Shown in pieces: positions 16,911-27,410 of a DNA stretch of 64,000 bases. How positions within the stretch are numbered: the first letter of the stretch is position 1; each line of letters starts with the position of its first letter. The DNA comes from Flavobacterium magnum (lineage in GTDB: Bacteria; Bacteroidota; Bacteroidia; Flavobacteriales; Flavobacteriaceae): positions 930,001-994,000 of the forward strand of contig NZ_CP028811.1 of the NCBI RefSeq assembly GCF_003055625.1. Reading direction: 5' to 3'. The notes beneath the pieces are model-generated. The model was given only the letters and a program-made list of their open reading frames with translations. It did no database searches and was not told the origin of the DNA. The translations under genes were made by a program, and so were the position numbers.

Positions 16911-17696
16911 TTGAAAACCGTACTCCATAAAAACACTTCCATAGCTTATGCTGAATCCGGCAAAGGAACAGCCCTGATATTGCTGCATGGTTTCCTGGAA
17001 AACAGCACGATGTGGGATGAGTTCGTACCTGAATTGTCAAGGAAATACCGGGTAATCACGATAGATCTTCTTGGCCATGGCCAAACGCAGCCCATGGGTT
17101 ATGTGCAGACAATGGAAGACAATGCGGACGCGGTACATGCCGTTTTACAGGAGCTTCGCGTCAGGAAGGCCGTTTTGGCGGGTCATTCGATGGGTGGTTA
17201 TGTCGCACTGGCCTTCGCCGAATTGTACCCGGACATGGTAAAGGGGATGGCATTGATTAATTCTACTTCCCTTGCCGACAGCGACGAACGCAAAACCAAC
17301 CGCGACCGGGCAATAAAAGCCGTCAAAGAGAATTATACCAATTTTGTCAGGCTCTCGATCGCAAATCTTTTCAGTGAAGAAAACCGTGAGAAGCTCGCGT
17401 CGGAAATTGAGCACGTAAAACAGCAGGCTTTGAAAACCCCGCTGCAAGGCATTGTGGCCTCGCTCGAAGGCATGAAAATCAGGAAAGACCGTGAAGTACT
17501 GCTGCATTTTGCGCCCTACCCGATGGTGTTGTTTCTGGGTAAAAAAGATCCGGTTTTAAACTACCATGAAAATCTGGACCAAATCGAGAATACGGCCGTG
17601 AAACTTGTGGCATTCCCCGATGGCCATATGTCGCCGATCGAGAACAGGGACGCGCTGCTGCAGGAATTGGCGTTGTTTTTAAGGTCTGTAAAATAA
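16911..17696 (+). CDS. alpha/beta hydrolase
   Basis: A 261-residue alpha/beta-fold hydrolase. The oxyanion motif LILLHGFLENSTMWDEF is near residue 25, the nucleophile is Ser93 in AGHSMGGYVALAF, the acid is in LGKKDPVLNY and the histidine in PDGHMSPIENRDAL. It resembles general esterases or the MenH-like group; the substrate is unknown. The start is TTG: no ATG occurs before the catalytic core, and a good promoter lies just upstream. It faces the AddB-like gene, with about 36 bases between their ends. Confidence 0.88.
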   Translation: MKTVLHKNTSIAYAESGKGTALILLHGFLENSTMWDEFVPELSRKYRVITIDLLGHGQTQPMGYVQTMEDNADAVHAVLQELRVRKAVLAGHSMGGYVALAFAELYPDMVKGMALINSTSLADSDERKTNRDRAIKAVKENYTNFVRLSIANLFSEENREKLASEIEHVKQQALKTPLQGIVASLEGMKIRKDREVLLHFAPYPMVLFLGKKDPVLNYHENLDQIENTAVKLVAFPDGHMSPIENRDALLQELALFLRSVK

Positions 17697-17732
17697 TTTT
17701 TCGCAGCGGCTTCATTTCCATGCCTTCAGGTT

Positions 17733-20498
17733 TTATAGTTTCTCTGCAAACGGAATTTCAGGATCCAGGATTTCCTTCAGCAACAGTACCAGCTGATCTA
17801 TGTATTTTTCAGCAAGCGCCTCATTGACAACCGAAACAACCGATTTTTCCTGTTTGAAATTAAACGGCAGAAACCCGGATTTGAGGTTTTTAAAGGAGAT
17901 AATCCCGACTTCTGTTTCCTCCGTCCTTACTTCCGGCGCATACATAAAGGCATAAGCCAAAACCTGGATGATCTTGTCGCTCTTGATGTCCTGCGTCAGG
18001 TTTTCCCACTGTTTTAAGGTTACATCGCGCGCTTCGACTTTCCCGGTCTTATAATCGACGATGCGGATTTTACCGTTGCGAAGCTCAATACGGTCAACGT
18101 TTCCGGCAATCAGGACCGGATGCGGCAAATCGGGATGTTCGAGCAGGCGGGAGTAGTTTTGTTCCAGCGCGATGATTTTTACGCTGTCGCCTTCCACCCC
18201 ATTTTTTGGTTTAAGCAACTCCAATTCTGCAGTGAGGAAATTGAAAATATTGCGCTTTGCCACTTCAAATGCCAGCAGGTTGCGGCCTTTCCGGATTTCA
18301 CCTTCCTTGTAGACCAGTTTAAATTGTTCCAGGACCGCCTGATCGAGGTTCTTAAAACAAATTTCAATATCACGTTCCGATAAGAATTTGCCGATGAAAG
18401 GCTCATACAATACCCGAAGCGCCTCATGAATGATCGTGCCCAGCGTATTCAGCGCTATGTTCTCCTCTACTTCCTCGACATCGCTGATCCGCAGGATTTT
18501 TTTATAGTAAAAGTCAATCGGGTTGCGGATGTACATCGTCAGCGCCGATGGCGAAAATCCTTTCTCACAGATTTCCCTGAGCCGCGCCATGACTTTTTCA
18601 GACTTCGGGATGACCAGCGGCTCATAGGCCTTTTCGGGCAGAAACGGACTGTAGATTTCCTGTGTCAACAGGTGTCGCGGCTGCTTTTCTACTTCAAGCT
18701 GCGTAATAAAACGGCTTTTTTCGCCCGCATCCAAACCTTCGCTTTCGGTGTTGTACAACAGGTAAATGTTTTTGGCGCGCTGCAACAGATGGTAAAAATG
18801 GTACGTATAAATCGCGTCTTTTTCCTTGAATGTCGGCAGGCCCAGTTCGCGCTTTACATCGTAGGGGATAAACGACTGCTGGGATTTGCCCGCGGGGAAA
18901 TTGCCTTCGTTCATCGAAGTGACGATCACGGTATCAAAGTCGAGTACGCGGCTTTCGAGTACGCCCATGATTTGCAATCCGGTCAGCGGTTCGCCTTCAA
19001 ATGATACTTCGGCGAGGTCGATGACCTGCTTGTATATCGCGTAAAGTGTGTTTACCTTACCGATTGCGGGATGCGTGGTATAATGCGAAATGAGTTTGTT
19101 GACAACCTTGAAGACAGCATAAATGAACGCCTTGGTAATTTTCTCTTCCCGGTTTTCATTGCTGAGGTTGCTCTTGATCGCCTGCAACAGCGCTGAGACC
19201 GAATCCAGCACGGCGATATTGTCCTGTTGCCACTGTGAAAAAAGCAGGGTGAAAAGGGCCGAATTTTTCGGTCCGAGTTCAAGCAGGCGCGTGTGCGTGA
19301 TGAACGTGTAGTTGTTGTTGTTGATGGTGTCTACGAGATGTTGCGTACCCGCGTATGGCTCGATTAACGGGTGGGTGAGCACGTCAAGCACGTCTTTGTA
19401 GTAAAAAACATAGGCGCTTCGCTGGAGCGCGCTGGTGTGCATCTTGAAAAATTTAGATACGAGGATTTGCGCCGGGTTATTTTTCGCCGAATAACCCATG
19501 GTAATATTCAATGAAGTCGTCGATGCCGGAAGCGCGTGCAGGACCGGAATGAGGAGGTTTTCTTCCCCAAGGACCAGGGCGGTTTTGTCCCATTGACTTT
19601 CAGGGGCAGCCATGATGTCTTCGAGCAATTTTCCGGCGATTTTAGCCTGTCCGACGGTCTTTGGCGTGCCAATCACACGGATCTGCTTTTCAGTGCTGAA
19701 ATCGTCCCAAATCCACTCAAATGGGTGGCTTTTATAATGGCGCCATTGCGCCCTGAAGCGTCTCAGGAAAAGTCCGGCGTCGTGGTAGGTGTCATCGAGG
19801 AATGCGCGGTCTGCGTCCCAGTACACTTTGGCGAGGCCGGCAGCAAGCAGGTGCTGCACGATGTGTTCCTCGGCGGCATTGAGCGCATTGAAACCCGCGA
19901 AAACGAATTTTTTATGTTCCGCCGTGGCCGAGAAATGGCTCAGGTTGTTAACGGCTTCCCTGTAAATCAGGCCCTGATATCCCATCCCTTTACCAAGCAG
20001 GTGCTGGTATAATGCGTCGTAATAGGCAGGCAACAATTTCCAGAAGCCGACATAATTCTCCAGCAGGGCGGTTTTATTCTCCGGCTCGACACCCCATCGC
20101 CTGATGTCTTCAATGTCTTTGAGGTAAGAAAGGACATGCTGCGGGTCGAGCAGGTAGCGGTCGATCTCATTGAAATCCTGCAACAGTGTTTTGGCCCAGT
20201 TTGCAAACAATTCGAACGGCTGTGGGTCTTTTTCGGTTACCGAAAGATATACGTCGTAAAAATGGAACAGCAATTCAATCGGATCGACAGCGCGGATGGC
20301 AGCGATATCCTGGATGAAATCCTCGATGCTGATGATATCCGGCGCAAAGATGATATGCTCTGATTGGAGCTTAAGTTCATTGATCAGGAAAACCTTGGCG
20401 CGCTTATTGGGCAGGATGATTGTGGTTTCGGTTAAATTTCCGGAATAGTCGGCCAGGATGACTGAGGCCAGTCGGGCGAGGAAAGTATGTTGTGCCAT
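17733..20498 (-). CDS. AddB-like PD-(D/E)XK nuclease/helicase subunit
   Basis: A 921-residue protein of the AddB/RexB type. Its likely role is recombinational repair of double-strand breaks with the AddA-like protein at 23352-26495. The N-terminal part keeps an inactive-helicase layout (TETTIILPNKRAKVFLINEL; TVIVTSMNEGNFPAG). The C-terminal nuclease core is KIRIVDYKTGKVEARD with an upstream LGTIIHEALRVLYEPF motif. The Cys cluster that forms the iron-sulfur site in Firmicutes AddB is absent. In many bacteria addB and addA are adjacent; here ompA and kbl lie between them on the same strand. Naming as AddB is by family resemblance. Confidence 0.85.
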   Translation of the reverse strand: MAQHTFLARLASVILADYSGNLTETTIILPNKRAKVFLINELKLQSEHIIFAPDIISIEDFIQDIAAIRAVDPIELLFHFYDVYLSVTEKDPQPFELFANWAKTLLQDFNEIDRYLLDPQHVLSYLKDIEDIRRWGVEPENKTALLENYVGFWKLLPAYYDALYQHLLGKGMGYQGLIYREAVNNLSHFSATAEHKKFVFAGFNALNAAEEHIVQHLLAAGLAKVYWDADRAFLDDTYHDAGLFLRRFRAQWRHYKSHPFEWIWDDFSTEKQIRVIGTPKTVGQAKIAGKLLEDIMAAPESQWDKTALVLGEENLLIPVLHALPASTTSLNITMGYSAKNNPAQILVSKFFKMHTSALQRSAYVFYYKDVLDVLTHPLIEPYAGTQHLVDTINNNNYTFITHTRLLELGPKNSALFTLLFSQWQQDNIAVLDSVSALLQAIKSNLSNENREEKITKAFIYAVFKVVNKLISHYTTHPAIGKVNTLYAIYKQVIDLAEVSFEGEPLTGLQIMGVLESRVLDFDTVIVTSMNEGNFPAGKSQQSFIPYDVKRELGLPTFKEKDAIYTYHFYHLLQRAKNIYLLYNTESEGLDAGEKSRFITQLEVEKQPRHLLTQEIYSPFLPEKAYEPLVIPKSEKVMARLREICEKGFSPSALTMYIRNPIDFYYKKILRISDVEEVEENIALNTLGTIIHEALRVLYEPFIGKFLSERDIEICFKNLDQAVLEQFKLVYKEGEIRKGRNLLAFEVAKRNIFNFLTAELELLKPKNGVEGDSVKIIALEQNYSRLLEHPDLPHPVLIAGNVDRIELRNGKIRIVDYKTGKVEARDVTLKQWENLTQDIKSDKIIQVLAYAFMYAPEVRTEETEVGIISFKNLKSGFLPFNFKQEKSVVSVVNEALAEKYIDQLVLLLKEILDPEIPFAEKL

Positions 20499-20510
20499 GC
20501 CATAAAAATA

Positions 20511-20540
20511 AAAAAACGCCCCGATATTATCGGGGCGTTT
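20511..20540 (-). terminator. rho-independent terminator of ompA
   Basis: A near-perfect palindrome, AAACGCCCCG-loop-CGGGGCGTTT, with a T run on the minus strand. It lies between ompA and the downstream AddB-like gene and should separate them. Confidence 0.88.
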
Positions 20541-20562
20541 CCTATTTATTTAAGGGAGGAAA

Positions 20563-21969
20563 TTATTTTACCAATTTCACTTCTACCCTTCTGTTATTTG
20601 CTTTACCAGCAGCAGTTTTGTTCGTGTCAATTGGTTTTGACTCACCGAAACCTGCAGATGACAACCTTTCAGCGGCAATGCCGTTTTCGATCAGGTAGTT
20701 TTTCACGGCAGCAGCCCTGTCTTCAGATAATTTCTGGTTCATGGCATCCTTACCGTCGCTGTCAGTGTGACCTTCGATGCTGAATCTTGAAGAAGGATAT
20801 TCTTTCAGGATTGCAGTGATTGACTGAAGTACAGCATAAGTTTCCTGTTTGAAAGTTGATTTACCACTGTTGAACAGGATCGTTTTAGCGTAAGCGTTCA
20901 ATTTGTTGATTTGCTCCTCAGTGATTTCAGGACAACCATTGTTAGCTACAGTACCTTTAACTTCAGGACACCTGTCATCTTTGTCAAGTACACCATCGCC
21001 GTCAGTGTCTGGCCATGGACATCCTTTGTTGTCTTTTGGTCCTTTTACTGTAGGACATTTGTCATCTTTATCCTGGATTCCGTCACCGTCAGTATCAGGG
21101 CATCCACCGAAAGTTTTCAAACCTGCTTCATCCGGACAAGCGTCATCTTTATCAGCTACACCATCGGAATCCCTGTCAGGACATCCCTGGAATTCTGCAA
21201 GACCTTTCTCAGTAACGCAGGCATCATCTTTGTCAAGGATACCGTCGCCGTCTGTATCAGGGCAACCATTCAGTTCTTTAGGACCTGCTACTTCAGGGCA
21301 GGCATCATATTTGTCGTAGATTCCGTCACCGTCAGTATCTTTACCTCCGAATTTGAAAGTAAGGCCTGCAAAGTGCTGGATGTGTGAAGGAACGCCAACG
21401 GCCCTGTCATCGCTGTCATCAAACGAATGCTTGTATGTAGATTGCAATGAAAGACCTACAGTTTCAGACAACCAGAAAGTCAGTCCCAAACCACCATTCA
21501 CAGTTCCTGTCTCGTAATCTCCGAACCAGGTATAACCTCCACCAATATGAAGCGAAGGATCAAACCATTTTGAATCAAGCAAAGGCATGAAGCTGTATTT
21601 GATCACAGCATCAGCAGCGTAATAACTTAAATCACCAGGATTTTGTACGACGAAGTCTTTTGGGTTCAATTCTGAACGGTAAACCAATTTATCAATCCTG
21701 TTGATAGATCCTGTTACACCGAATGTAAATCCGCTTCCAACATACTTAGACACATTTAAGTAAGATACTGAAGGCAGGATGTTCCAGTTTTCCTTTACGT
21801 GGAAAGGCTGGTCAAAATGCGCAAAGAAGTCTTTGTCTCCTGCACTGGTCCTGGTATCAACCGCATTCACACCGAAGGAAATAGCCCACGGGTTGTCAGC
21901 GTCCTGTGCCTGGGAACTCAATCCTGCAAGCAGTAAGGCGGCAGCAAAAATTTTGTTTAGATTTTTCAT
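20563..21969 (-). CDS. OmpA-family outer membrane protein with thrombospondin type 3 repeats
   Basis: A 468-residue outer membrane protein. A signal peptide ends near LSSQAQ. Residues about 22-210 form a beta barrel-like region. A calcium-binding-type run of thrombospondin-3 repeats (DTDGDGIxDxxDxCP, about five copies) fills roughly residues 212-350. The last 105 residues are the OmpA domain that binds peptidoglycan ([49 protein letters not shown]). This is the standard layout of abundant flavobacterial OmpA proteins that link the outer membrane to the wall. It has a strong promoter upstream and a strong terminator downstream, so it is probably highly and separately expressed. Confidence 0.95.
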   Translation of the reverse strand: MKNLNKIFAAALLLAGLSSQAQDADNPWAISFGVNAVDTRTSAGDKDFFAHFDQPFHVKENWNILPSVSYLNVSKYVGSGFTFGVTGSINRIDKLVYRSELNPKDFVVQNPGDLSYYAADAVIKYSFMPLLDSKWFDPSLHIGGGYTWFGDYETGTVNGGLGLTFWLSETVGLSLQSTYKHSFDDSDDRAVGVPSHIQHFAGLTFKFGGKDTDGDGIYDKYDACPEVAGPKELNGCPDTDGDGILDKDDACVTEKGLAEFQGCPDRDSDGVADKDDACPDEAGLKTFGGCPDTDGDGIQDKDDKCPTVKGPKDNKGCPWPDTDGDGVLDKDDRCPEVKGTVANNGCPEITEEQINKLNAYAKTILFNSGKSTFKQETYAVLQSITAILKEYPSSRFSIEGHTDSDGKDAMNQKLSEDRAAAVKNYLIENGIAAERLSSAGFGESKPIDTNKTAAGKANNRRVEVKLVK

Positions 21970-22007
21970 ACTTGTTTTTATTTGATTATCATCAGTTAAA
22001 TATGGAG

Positions 22008-22039
22008 CAAAAGTAAGTGCTTAATACCTAACTACAAAA
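22008..22039 (-). promoter_or_regulatory. promoter of ompA
   Basis: On the minus strand: TTTTG (22035-22039), 19 bases, TACTTTTG (22008-22015). Both elements fit the Bacteroidota promoter consensus well, about 40 bases before the ompA ATG. Confidence 0.75.
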
Positions 22040-22103
22040 TATGATGTTAAAAAAAACGCTGAAAAATACTATAAAATTTAAACCTTATAACATTTGAAAA
22101 AAA

Positions 22104-23297
22104 TTATATAACCCCCAGCGCGCGCCCAACTTCCGTAAAGGCGGCAATGGCTTTGTCAAGATGTTCCCTGTGGTGAGCTGCAGAGAGTTGGACCCGGATG
22201 CGCGCTTTGTCTTTCGGGACTACAGGGAAAAAGAATCCGATCACGTAAATCCCTTTTTTAAGCAATTCGTTGGCCATGGTCTGCGACAATTTTGCGTCGT
22301 ACAGCATCACGGGCACTATCGCCGAATCGCCGTCGATAATGTCAAACCCCGCCTTTTTCATGCCTTCTTTGAAGTAATTGGTGTTCCACTCCAGCTTGTC
22401 GCGCAGTGTGGTATCCTGTTCCAGCAGGTCGAAAACCTTGATCGAGGCGCCCACTATAGCCGGCGCGAGCGAATTCGAAAACAGGTACGGGCGCGAACGC
22501 TGGCGCAGCAATTCGATGATTTCCTTTTTGCCGGTCGTGTAGCCGCCCATCGCGCCGCCGAGTGCTTTCCCGAGGGTTCCAGTAATGATATCTACACGTC
22601 CCATCACGTCTTTGGCCTCAAGCGTGCCTTTGCCGGTTGCCCCGATGAATCCGGCAGCATGGCATTCGTCGACCATCACCATCGCATCGTATTTGTCGGC
22701 CAGGTCGCAGATCTTATCCAAAGGCGCCACCAGGCCGTCCATTGAAAAGACGCCGTCGGTCACGATAATCTTAAACCGCGCCCCGGCTTCATCCGCTTTA
22801 ACAAGCTGTTGCTCCAGGTCTTCCATATTGCTGTTTTCGTACCGATAGCGCATGGCTTTGCACAAACGCACGCCGTCGATGATGGACGCGTGGTTCAGGC
22901 TGTCCGAAATGATGGCATCCTGTTCGTTGAACAAAGGTTCGAAAACCCCGCCATTCGCATCAAAAGCGGCAGCATATAATATTGTGTCCTCTGTGCCGTA
23001 AAACGAAGCGATTTTCTGTTCCAGCGTTTTATGGATGTCCTGGGTACCGCAGATAAAACGCACCGACGACATCCCGAAACCGTGGCTGTCGAGGGCATCC
23101 TTTGCCGCCTGGATTACCTCAGGGTGCGATGACAGCCCCAGGTAATTGTTCGCGCAGAAATTCAGGACGGTTTCTCCCGTTGACACCTTAATTTCGGCAC
23201 CCTGCGGCGTGGTAATGATTCTTTCTTTCTTGAAAATCCCGTTGTCTTCAATCGCCTGCAGCTCACTTTGCAGGTGGTTTTTGATTTTTCCGTACAT
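22104..23297 (-). CDS. kbl: glycine C-acetyltransferase (2-amino-3-ketobutyrate CoA ligase)
   Basis: A 397-residue PLP enzyme that splits 2-amino-3-ketobutyrate with CoA into glycine and acetyl-CoA, the second step of threonine breakdown. Motifs are [68 protein letters not shown] and the PLP lysine in [15 protein letters not shown] take the start at 23297 ([10 protein letters not shown]); 14 extra residues from 23339 would be [14 protein letters not shown] and are not family-like. Length matches the family (about 397). Threonine dehydrogenase, its usual partner, is not in the window. It sits between ompA and the AddA-like gene on the same strand. Confidence 0.95.
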   Translation of the reverse strand: MYGKIKNHLQSELQAIEDNGIFKKERIITTPQGAEIKVSTGETVLNFCANNYLGLSSHPEVIQAAKDALDSHGFGMSSVRFICGTQDIHKTLEQKIASFYGTEDTILYAAAFDANGGVFEPLFNEQDAIISDSLNHASIIDGVRLCKAMRYRYENSNMEDLEQQLVKADEAGARFKIIVTDGVFSMDGLVAPLDKICDLADKYDAMVMVDECHAAGFIGATGKGTLEAKDVMGRVDIITGTLGKALGGAMGGYTTGKKEIIELLRQRSRPYLFSNSLAPAIVGASIKVFDLLEQDTTLRDKLEWNTNYFKEGMKKAGFDIIDGDSAIVPVMLYDAKLSQTMANELLKKGIYVIGFFFPVVPKDKARIRVQLSAAHHREHLDKAIAAFTEVGRALGVI

Positions 23298-23351
23298 AAT
23301 TTTGGTTGTTTTGTTTAAGTCAAAAGGCGGCAGGCGCAATGACCCGATTGG

Positions 23352-26300
23352 TCACAAAGTTACCACTTCCACCCTTTCGCCGATATACACCAGTATTTTT
23401 TTTGTCACTTTATAGCCCATTTTCCGGATGGCCTGTTCATAGGTTTCCAGTTGCAGCTTGTATTTAGGCTGGTGCAGGCCGGTTTTATAATCGAGCAGCA
23501 TCACCTCGTTTTGAGGTGTTATGGTGATCCGGTCGGGTTTAATAAGCGCACCTTCCTTTCGGATAATCGCCTGCTCATTCAGGATTTTGTTTTCAGCCAG
23601 GAAATACTCCTCCAGTTCAGGATGCGTCATGATGGAGTCAATACTTTCCCGTATCGTAACTTCGTTGTCGATTGAAATCAGTCCGTCGCCGACAGCTTTC
23701 TCAATGGCATAATCGACGTCTTTCCCCGTCCTGATCCCGGAAAGGATTTCGTGCAGCAGGTTGCCGTATTCAATAGAGGCCTGCTGTTTGGTGCCCCACA
23801 TTAACGATTCGCGCTGGGCAATCCTGATGTTGGCCATGTCAAGGGCTTCGTGCACCGTTTCGATACGTTTGTTGTCGTCGTTTTTCGCCGCCGCGGCAGA
23901 TAATTTTAGTTGATTTCCGAAAGCATACCGCAGGGTATTTTCATCGTACACACCTTTGTCGATAAGGTATTTTACAAAAAAGGACGACATGTCATTCGCC
24001 TTGACTTCGCCATTCGCATTGATGTTCTTATTCGAAATAATGTACAGTTGCTCTTCAGCCCGGGTCAGCGCGACATATAGGACGTTCACATTGTCGAGCA
24101 GCTCTTCCTGCTTTTTCTGCAGGTAAATGGCCGATGCACTTTCGCCAAAACCCGCTACGGCGCTGCTGTTGTCAATCAGGGCTTTGGGCAGGCCCAGACT
24201 TTCTTCGTCGGTTTCCAGCCAAAGTTTGTCTTTCGGTTTCCTGCCATAATCTTCTTCTGCAAACGGCATAATCACCACGGGAAATTCAAGTCCTTTGGAT
24301 TTATGGATGGTCATGATCCGCACCGCGTCACTGCCTTCCGGCGATGGAACGCTGAATTTCGCGCCGTTTTTCTCCCAGTATTCAAGGAAATCTGAAATCC
24401 CTGCTTGTCCACGCACGTCCCGCTCGAGCACAATGTCGAGGAAATATTGTAGATAAGCATTGTGCTTTTTAGCCAGGAAGGCGTCAATGATGACTTCGAC
24501 GGCCTCATACAATGATTTGCGCCGCACTTCCTGAAACACCATCCTGATGCCCATTTCCGAAAGCCATTGCTCAAGATCCTTTTCCGTGTCAAAAGCCATG
24601 CCTTCCGCAACAAAATCATGAACTGCCATGCCAACCTGAAGATTTTTCGCCATAAACACAAGCCACTGCGCTTTGGCCTCGACATCGCGGCCGTTTTTCA
24701 GGTAGCGCAGCACACTGATGACCAGGCGTACTTCAGACGCATTGCCGATCACCAGGGTTTCTGACGACAACAGCGGGATGTCGTTTTCCGTAAGGAAGTC
24801 AGCCACCGCGATGCCCTGCCCGCGCTTCCGGGTAAGGATGGCGATGTCGCTGTAGTGGAAACCGAGACTCTTTACTTTCCTGATCGTATCGAGTGTGGCC
24901 TGCACATACAGGTCGGTTTTTTCGGGTGCATTCTCTTCGATTGCCGTACTGCCGTCGATAAACGAAATATCCACGTAGCCGCCTTCTTTGTGGTTGGTGT
25001 TCTGGAAACTTTGTTTTTCGTAAAGATCGCGGTAGTCGGCATGCTCAAATTCACCCGAAAGGAATCTGAAAAAATCGTTGTTGAATCGGATGATTTCCGA
25101 GTAACTGCGCCAATTCGTATCCAGCGAAAAACGTTCCTTCTCCGGATTGCTGAATGGATTGTGTCCTTTTCCAAGTTCGATGAATTGCTCCGCCTTGCCA
25201 CCACGCCAACGGTAAATGGATTGTTTCGGATCGCCCACAACCATCAGCGTACCTTTCTGCCCGGTTTCGTCCTGCCCGGAAAGCGCGTTGTCAATCAGCG
25301 GGATCAGGTTTTGCCATTGCATTTCCGAAGTATCCTGGAATTCGTCGATAAAAAAGTGCCGGTAACGCTCGCCGAGCCTTTCATAAATAAATGGCGCAGG
25401 CTGGTTCTGGATTTCGCGGTGGATGATCGCATTGAATTCGGCTATGGACAGCACATTTTGTTCCTTTTGGATGTCAGTCAGCTGGCGGCTCACGGTACTA
25501 AGCAGCGACAGCGGTGTAATGTTCCTCAGGAATGCGCGGTAAAAATCCCGTTTTTCAAAATTCCTGTACACCTGCGCCAGGATCGAAATCCACTCAGGAA
25601 CCAGCGCTTGAATGACTTCGCTGTCCTGTGCGTTTTTATTGATGCGGAAATCTTCCGGCTCTCGGTAGGTTTTGTTTTTCGGGTTGAAGCGGCCCTCTAT
25701 GATGGATTCGAGGTGTTTCGGAAAATATTGGCCTGAAAATGAGGCCGGATTGATGTTGTTGGCTTTGATGATATCCAGCGCGCTTTGGGCGAAAACCACG
25801 GCGCCTGACTCCAATTCCCTGATCGATTCGACCAGTTTGTTCTTGATGGCAATGAATTCCGGAATGGTCTTTTCATTGAAATGTACAATCTCGTGACGGT
25901 TGTTTTCGTTTAATGCAAGTCGGCCCGTTTCAAGGATCTCGCGCGAAATATCCCAGCTTTTATCGTCATCGGTTTTTTCCATCGTGAAGTCAACGAGCAG
26001 TTTTGTAAGTGTCTCATCTTCGCCCGCGCGTGCGATGATCGTGTCTACCGCTTCCGTTAACAGATTTTCGGTATCCAGCGTGACTTCAAATGTGACAGGC
26101 AGGTTGAGGTCGTGTGCAAAAGCACGGATGACGCGGTGCGTGAATTTGTCGATGGTGGAAATGTCGAAAGCCGCATAATTATGGATCAAATGCCGGATGA
26201 TCTGCTGCGCTTTCAATCTGATCGAAGCGACGGAAATCCCCGTTTCCCCTGCGATGGTTTCCATGAGCGCCGCCGCTTTGCCCGAGGGACTGTCTTTTGC

Positions 26301-26495
26301 AAATTCAGAAAGGCTCCCCACGATGCGTGACTTCATCTCATGCACTGCCTTGTTCGTAAAGGTGATGGCCAGGATGTTTCGGTAGGCATCATGTTTTTCA
26401 GACCGCAGGATAATTTTCAGGTATTCCTTCACGAGGGTGTAGGTTTTGCCGGAGCCCGCTGAAGCGTCGTAGAGCGAAAAGGAAGGTGTTTGCAT
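23352..26495 (-). CDS. AddA-like UvrD-family helicase/nuclease
   Basis: A 1047-residue UvrD-type helicase with a C-terminal nuclease domain. Walker A is DASAGSGKTYTLVKEYL at residues 9-25 and the next motif is ILAITFTNKAVHEMKSR. Then come FIDEFQDTSEMQW, VVGDPKQSIYRWRGG, IMTIHKSKGLEFPVVIMP and VLYVALTRAEEQLYI. The nuclease core near the C-terminus is EVMLLDYKTGLHQPKY. Together these define AddA/RecB-type exonuclease V subunits. Its likely partner is the AddB-like protein at 17733-20498. No promoter stands out in the 230 bases upstream, which hold no other gene. Confidence 0.9.
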   Translation of the reverse strand: MQTPSFSLYDASAGSGKTYTLVKEYLKIILRSEKHDAYRNILAITFTNKAVHEMKSRIVGSLSEFAKDSPSGKAAALMETIAGETGISVASIRLKAQQIIRHLIHNYAAFDISTIDKFTHRVIRAFAHDLNLPVTFEVTLDTENLLTEAVDTIIARAGEDETLTKLLVDFTMEKTDDDKSWDISREILETGRLALNENNRHEIVHFNEKTIPEFIAIKNKLVESIRELESGAVVFAQSALDIIKANNINPASFSGQYFPKHLESIIEGRFNPKNKTYREPEDFRINKNAQDSEVIQALVPEWISILAQVYRNFEKRDFYRAFLRNITPLSLLSTVSRQLTDIQKEQNVLSIAEFNAIIHREIQNQPAPFIYERLGERYRHFFIDEFQDTSEMQWQNLIPLIDNALSGQDETGQKGTLMVVGDPKQSIYRWRGGKAEQFIELGKGHNPFSNPEKERFSLDTNWRSYSEIIRFNNDFFRFLSGEFEHADYRDLYEKQSFQNTNHKEGGYVDISFIDGSTAIEENAPEKTDLYVQATLDTIRKVKSLGFHYSDIAILTRKRGQGIAVADFLTENDIPLLSSETLVIGNASEVRLVISVLRYLKNGRDVEAKAQWLVFMAKNLQVGMAVHDFVAEGMAFDTEKDLEQWLSEMGIRMVFQEVRRKSLYEAVEVIIDAFLAKKHNAYLQYFLDIVLERDVRGQAGISDFLEYWEKNGAKFSVPSPEGSDAVRIMTIHKSKGLEFPVVIMPFAEEDYGRKPKDKLWLETDEESLGLPKALIDNSSAVAGFGESASAIYLQKKQEELLDNVNVLYVALTRAEEQLYIISNKNINANGEVKANDMSSFFVKYLIDKGVYDENTLRYAFGNQLKLSAAAAKNDDNKRIETVHEALDMANIRIAQRESLMWGTKQQASIEYGNLLHEILSGIRTGKDVDYAIEKAVGDGLISIDNEVTIRESIDSIMTHPELEEYFLAENKILNEQAIIRKEGALIKPDRITITPQNEVMLLDYKTGLHQPKYKLQLETYEQAIRKMGYKVTKKILVYIGERVEVVTL

Positions 26496-26693
26496 ATAAG
26501 TTTGGATTGAGAGCGGTGTCTTGATGAAAGCTTTACGGCTAGTGATTAAGCGAACTGGCTTTTTCCATTTGGTTTTTCAGGAAAAACTGAAGCGGAATCC
26601 GGACTGACCGCCGAAAATTATCCGGTAACAGCCTATCAGTAATTTTAATTCCATTATAATCAAATAGTATTTCCATTTCCAAAGTTAAATGTT

Positions 26694-26701
26694 TAAATTT
26701 G
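26694..26701 (+). promoter_or_regulatory. -7 promoter element of sodA
   Basis: TAAATTTG fits TAnnTTTG and lies 27 bases before the sodA ATG. No clear TTG is present at the normal spacing upstream. Confidence 0.5.
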
Positions 26702-26728
26702 ATTTTTGAAACCACTTAAACTAACATT

Positions 26729-27337
26729 ATGGCTTTTGAATTACCCAAATTGCCGTATGCATACGATGCGCTGGAACCACACATCGATGCGCGTACGATG
26801 GAAATACACCACACGAAACACCACAATGCCTACACCACAAACCTGAACGCGGCCATCGCCGGTACGGATATGGAAGGCAAGACCATCGAGAACATACTGA
26901 TCAACCTGGATAAGAAAAATGCTGCCGTACGCAACAACGGCGGCGGGTATTACAATCACAACCTGTTCTGGACCGTCATGTCACCAAATGGTGGCGGCAA
27001 GCCGACAGGCGACCTGATGGCCGCCATTGAAAGGGATTTTGACAGTTTTGATGAGTTTAAGGCAAAGTTCTCAAAAGCGGGCGCAACACAATTCGGGTCC
27101 GGATGGGCTTGGCTTTGCGTGCACCAGGGCGGCAAGCTCGAAGTATGCGGCACGCCAAACCAGGACAATCCGCTGATGCCTGATACCGGATGCGGTGGCA
27201 CTCCGATCCTTGGCATGGATGTGTGGGAACACGCCTACTATTTGAATTACCAGAACAGGAGACCTGATTATATCGAGGCATTCTTCAACGTGATCAACTG
27301 GACAGAAGTCGCCAGAAGGTACGCGCTGGAGAAGTAA
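26729..27337 (+). CDS. sodA: superoxide dismutase, Mn/Fe family
   Basis: A 202-residue cytoplasmic enzyme that converts superoxide to oxygen and hydrogen peroxide. Metal ligands are visible in the order His in [12 protein letters not shown], His in [11 protein letters not shown], and Asp and His in [19 protein letters not shown]. The [11 protein letters not shown] form and the QDNPLMP segment favour the manganese type, though cambialistic enzymes also exist. The length is normal. It has its own -7 element and a terminator directly after the stop, so it is probably monocistronic. Confidence 0.96.
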   Translation: MAFELPKLPYAYDALEPHIDARTMEIHHTKHHNAYTTNLNAAIAGTDMEGKTIENILINLDKKNAAVRNNGGGYYNHNLFWTVMSPNGGGKPTGDLMAAIERDFDSFDEFKAKFSKAGATQFGSGWAWLCVHQGGKLEVCGTPNQDNPLMPDTGCGGTPILGMDVWEHAYYLNYQNRRPDYIEAFFNVINWTEVARRYALEK

Positions 27338-27376
27338 AATTAAGTTTTGAGATTTTAGATTTTTTTTTGAACACGG

Positions 27377-27410
27377 AAAAACGGGCTAATGCAAATTGGT
27401 CCGTTTTTTT
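27377..27410 (+). terminator. rho-independent terminator of sodA
   Basis: AAAAACGGGC and GTCCGTTTTT pair with one G-T pair around a 12-base loop, followed by T residues. It overlaps the stop codon of the converging permease gene. Confidence 0.75.

Noticed and set aside
24855..25736. Plus-strand frame of 293 codons inside the AddA-like gene
   Set aside because: It lies antisense to conserved helicase motifs, with no start signal or domain.
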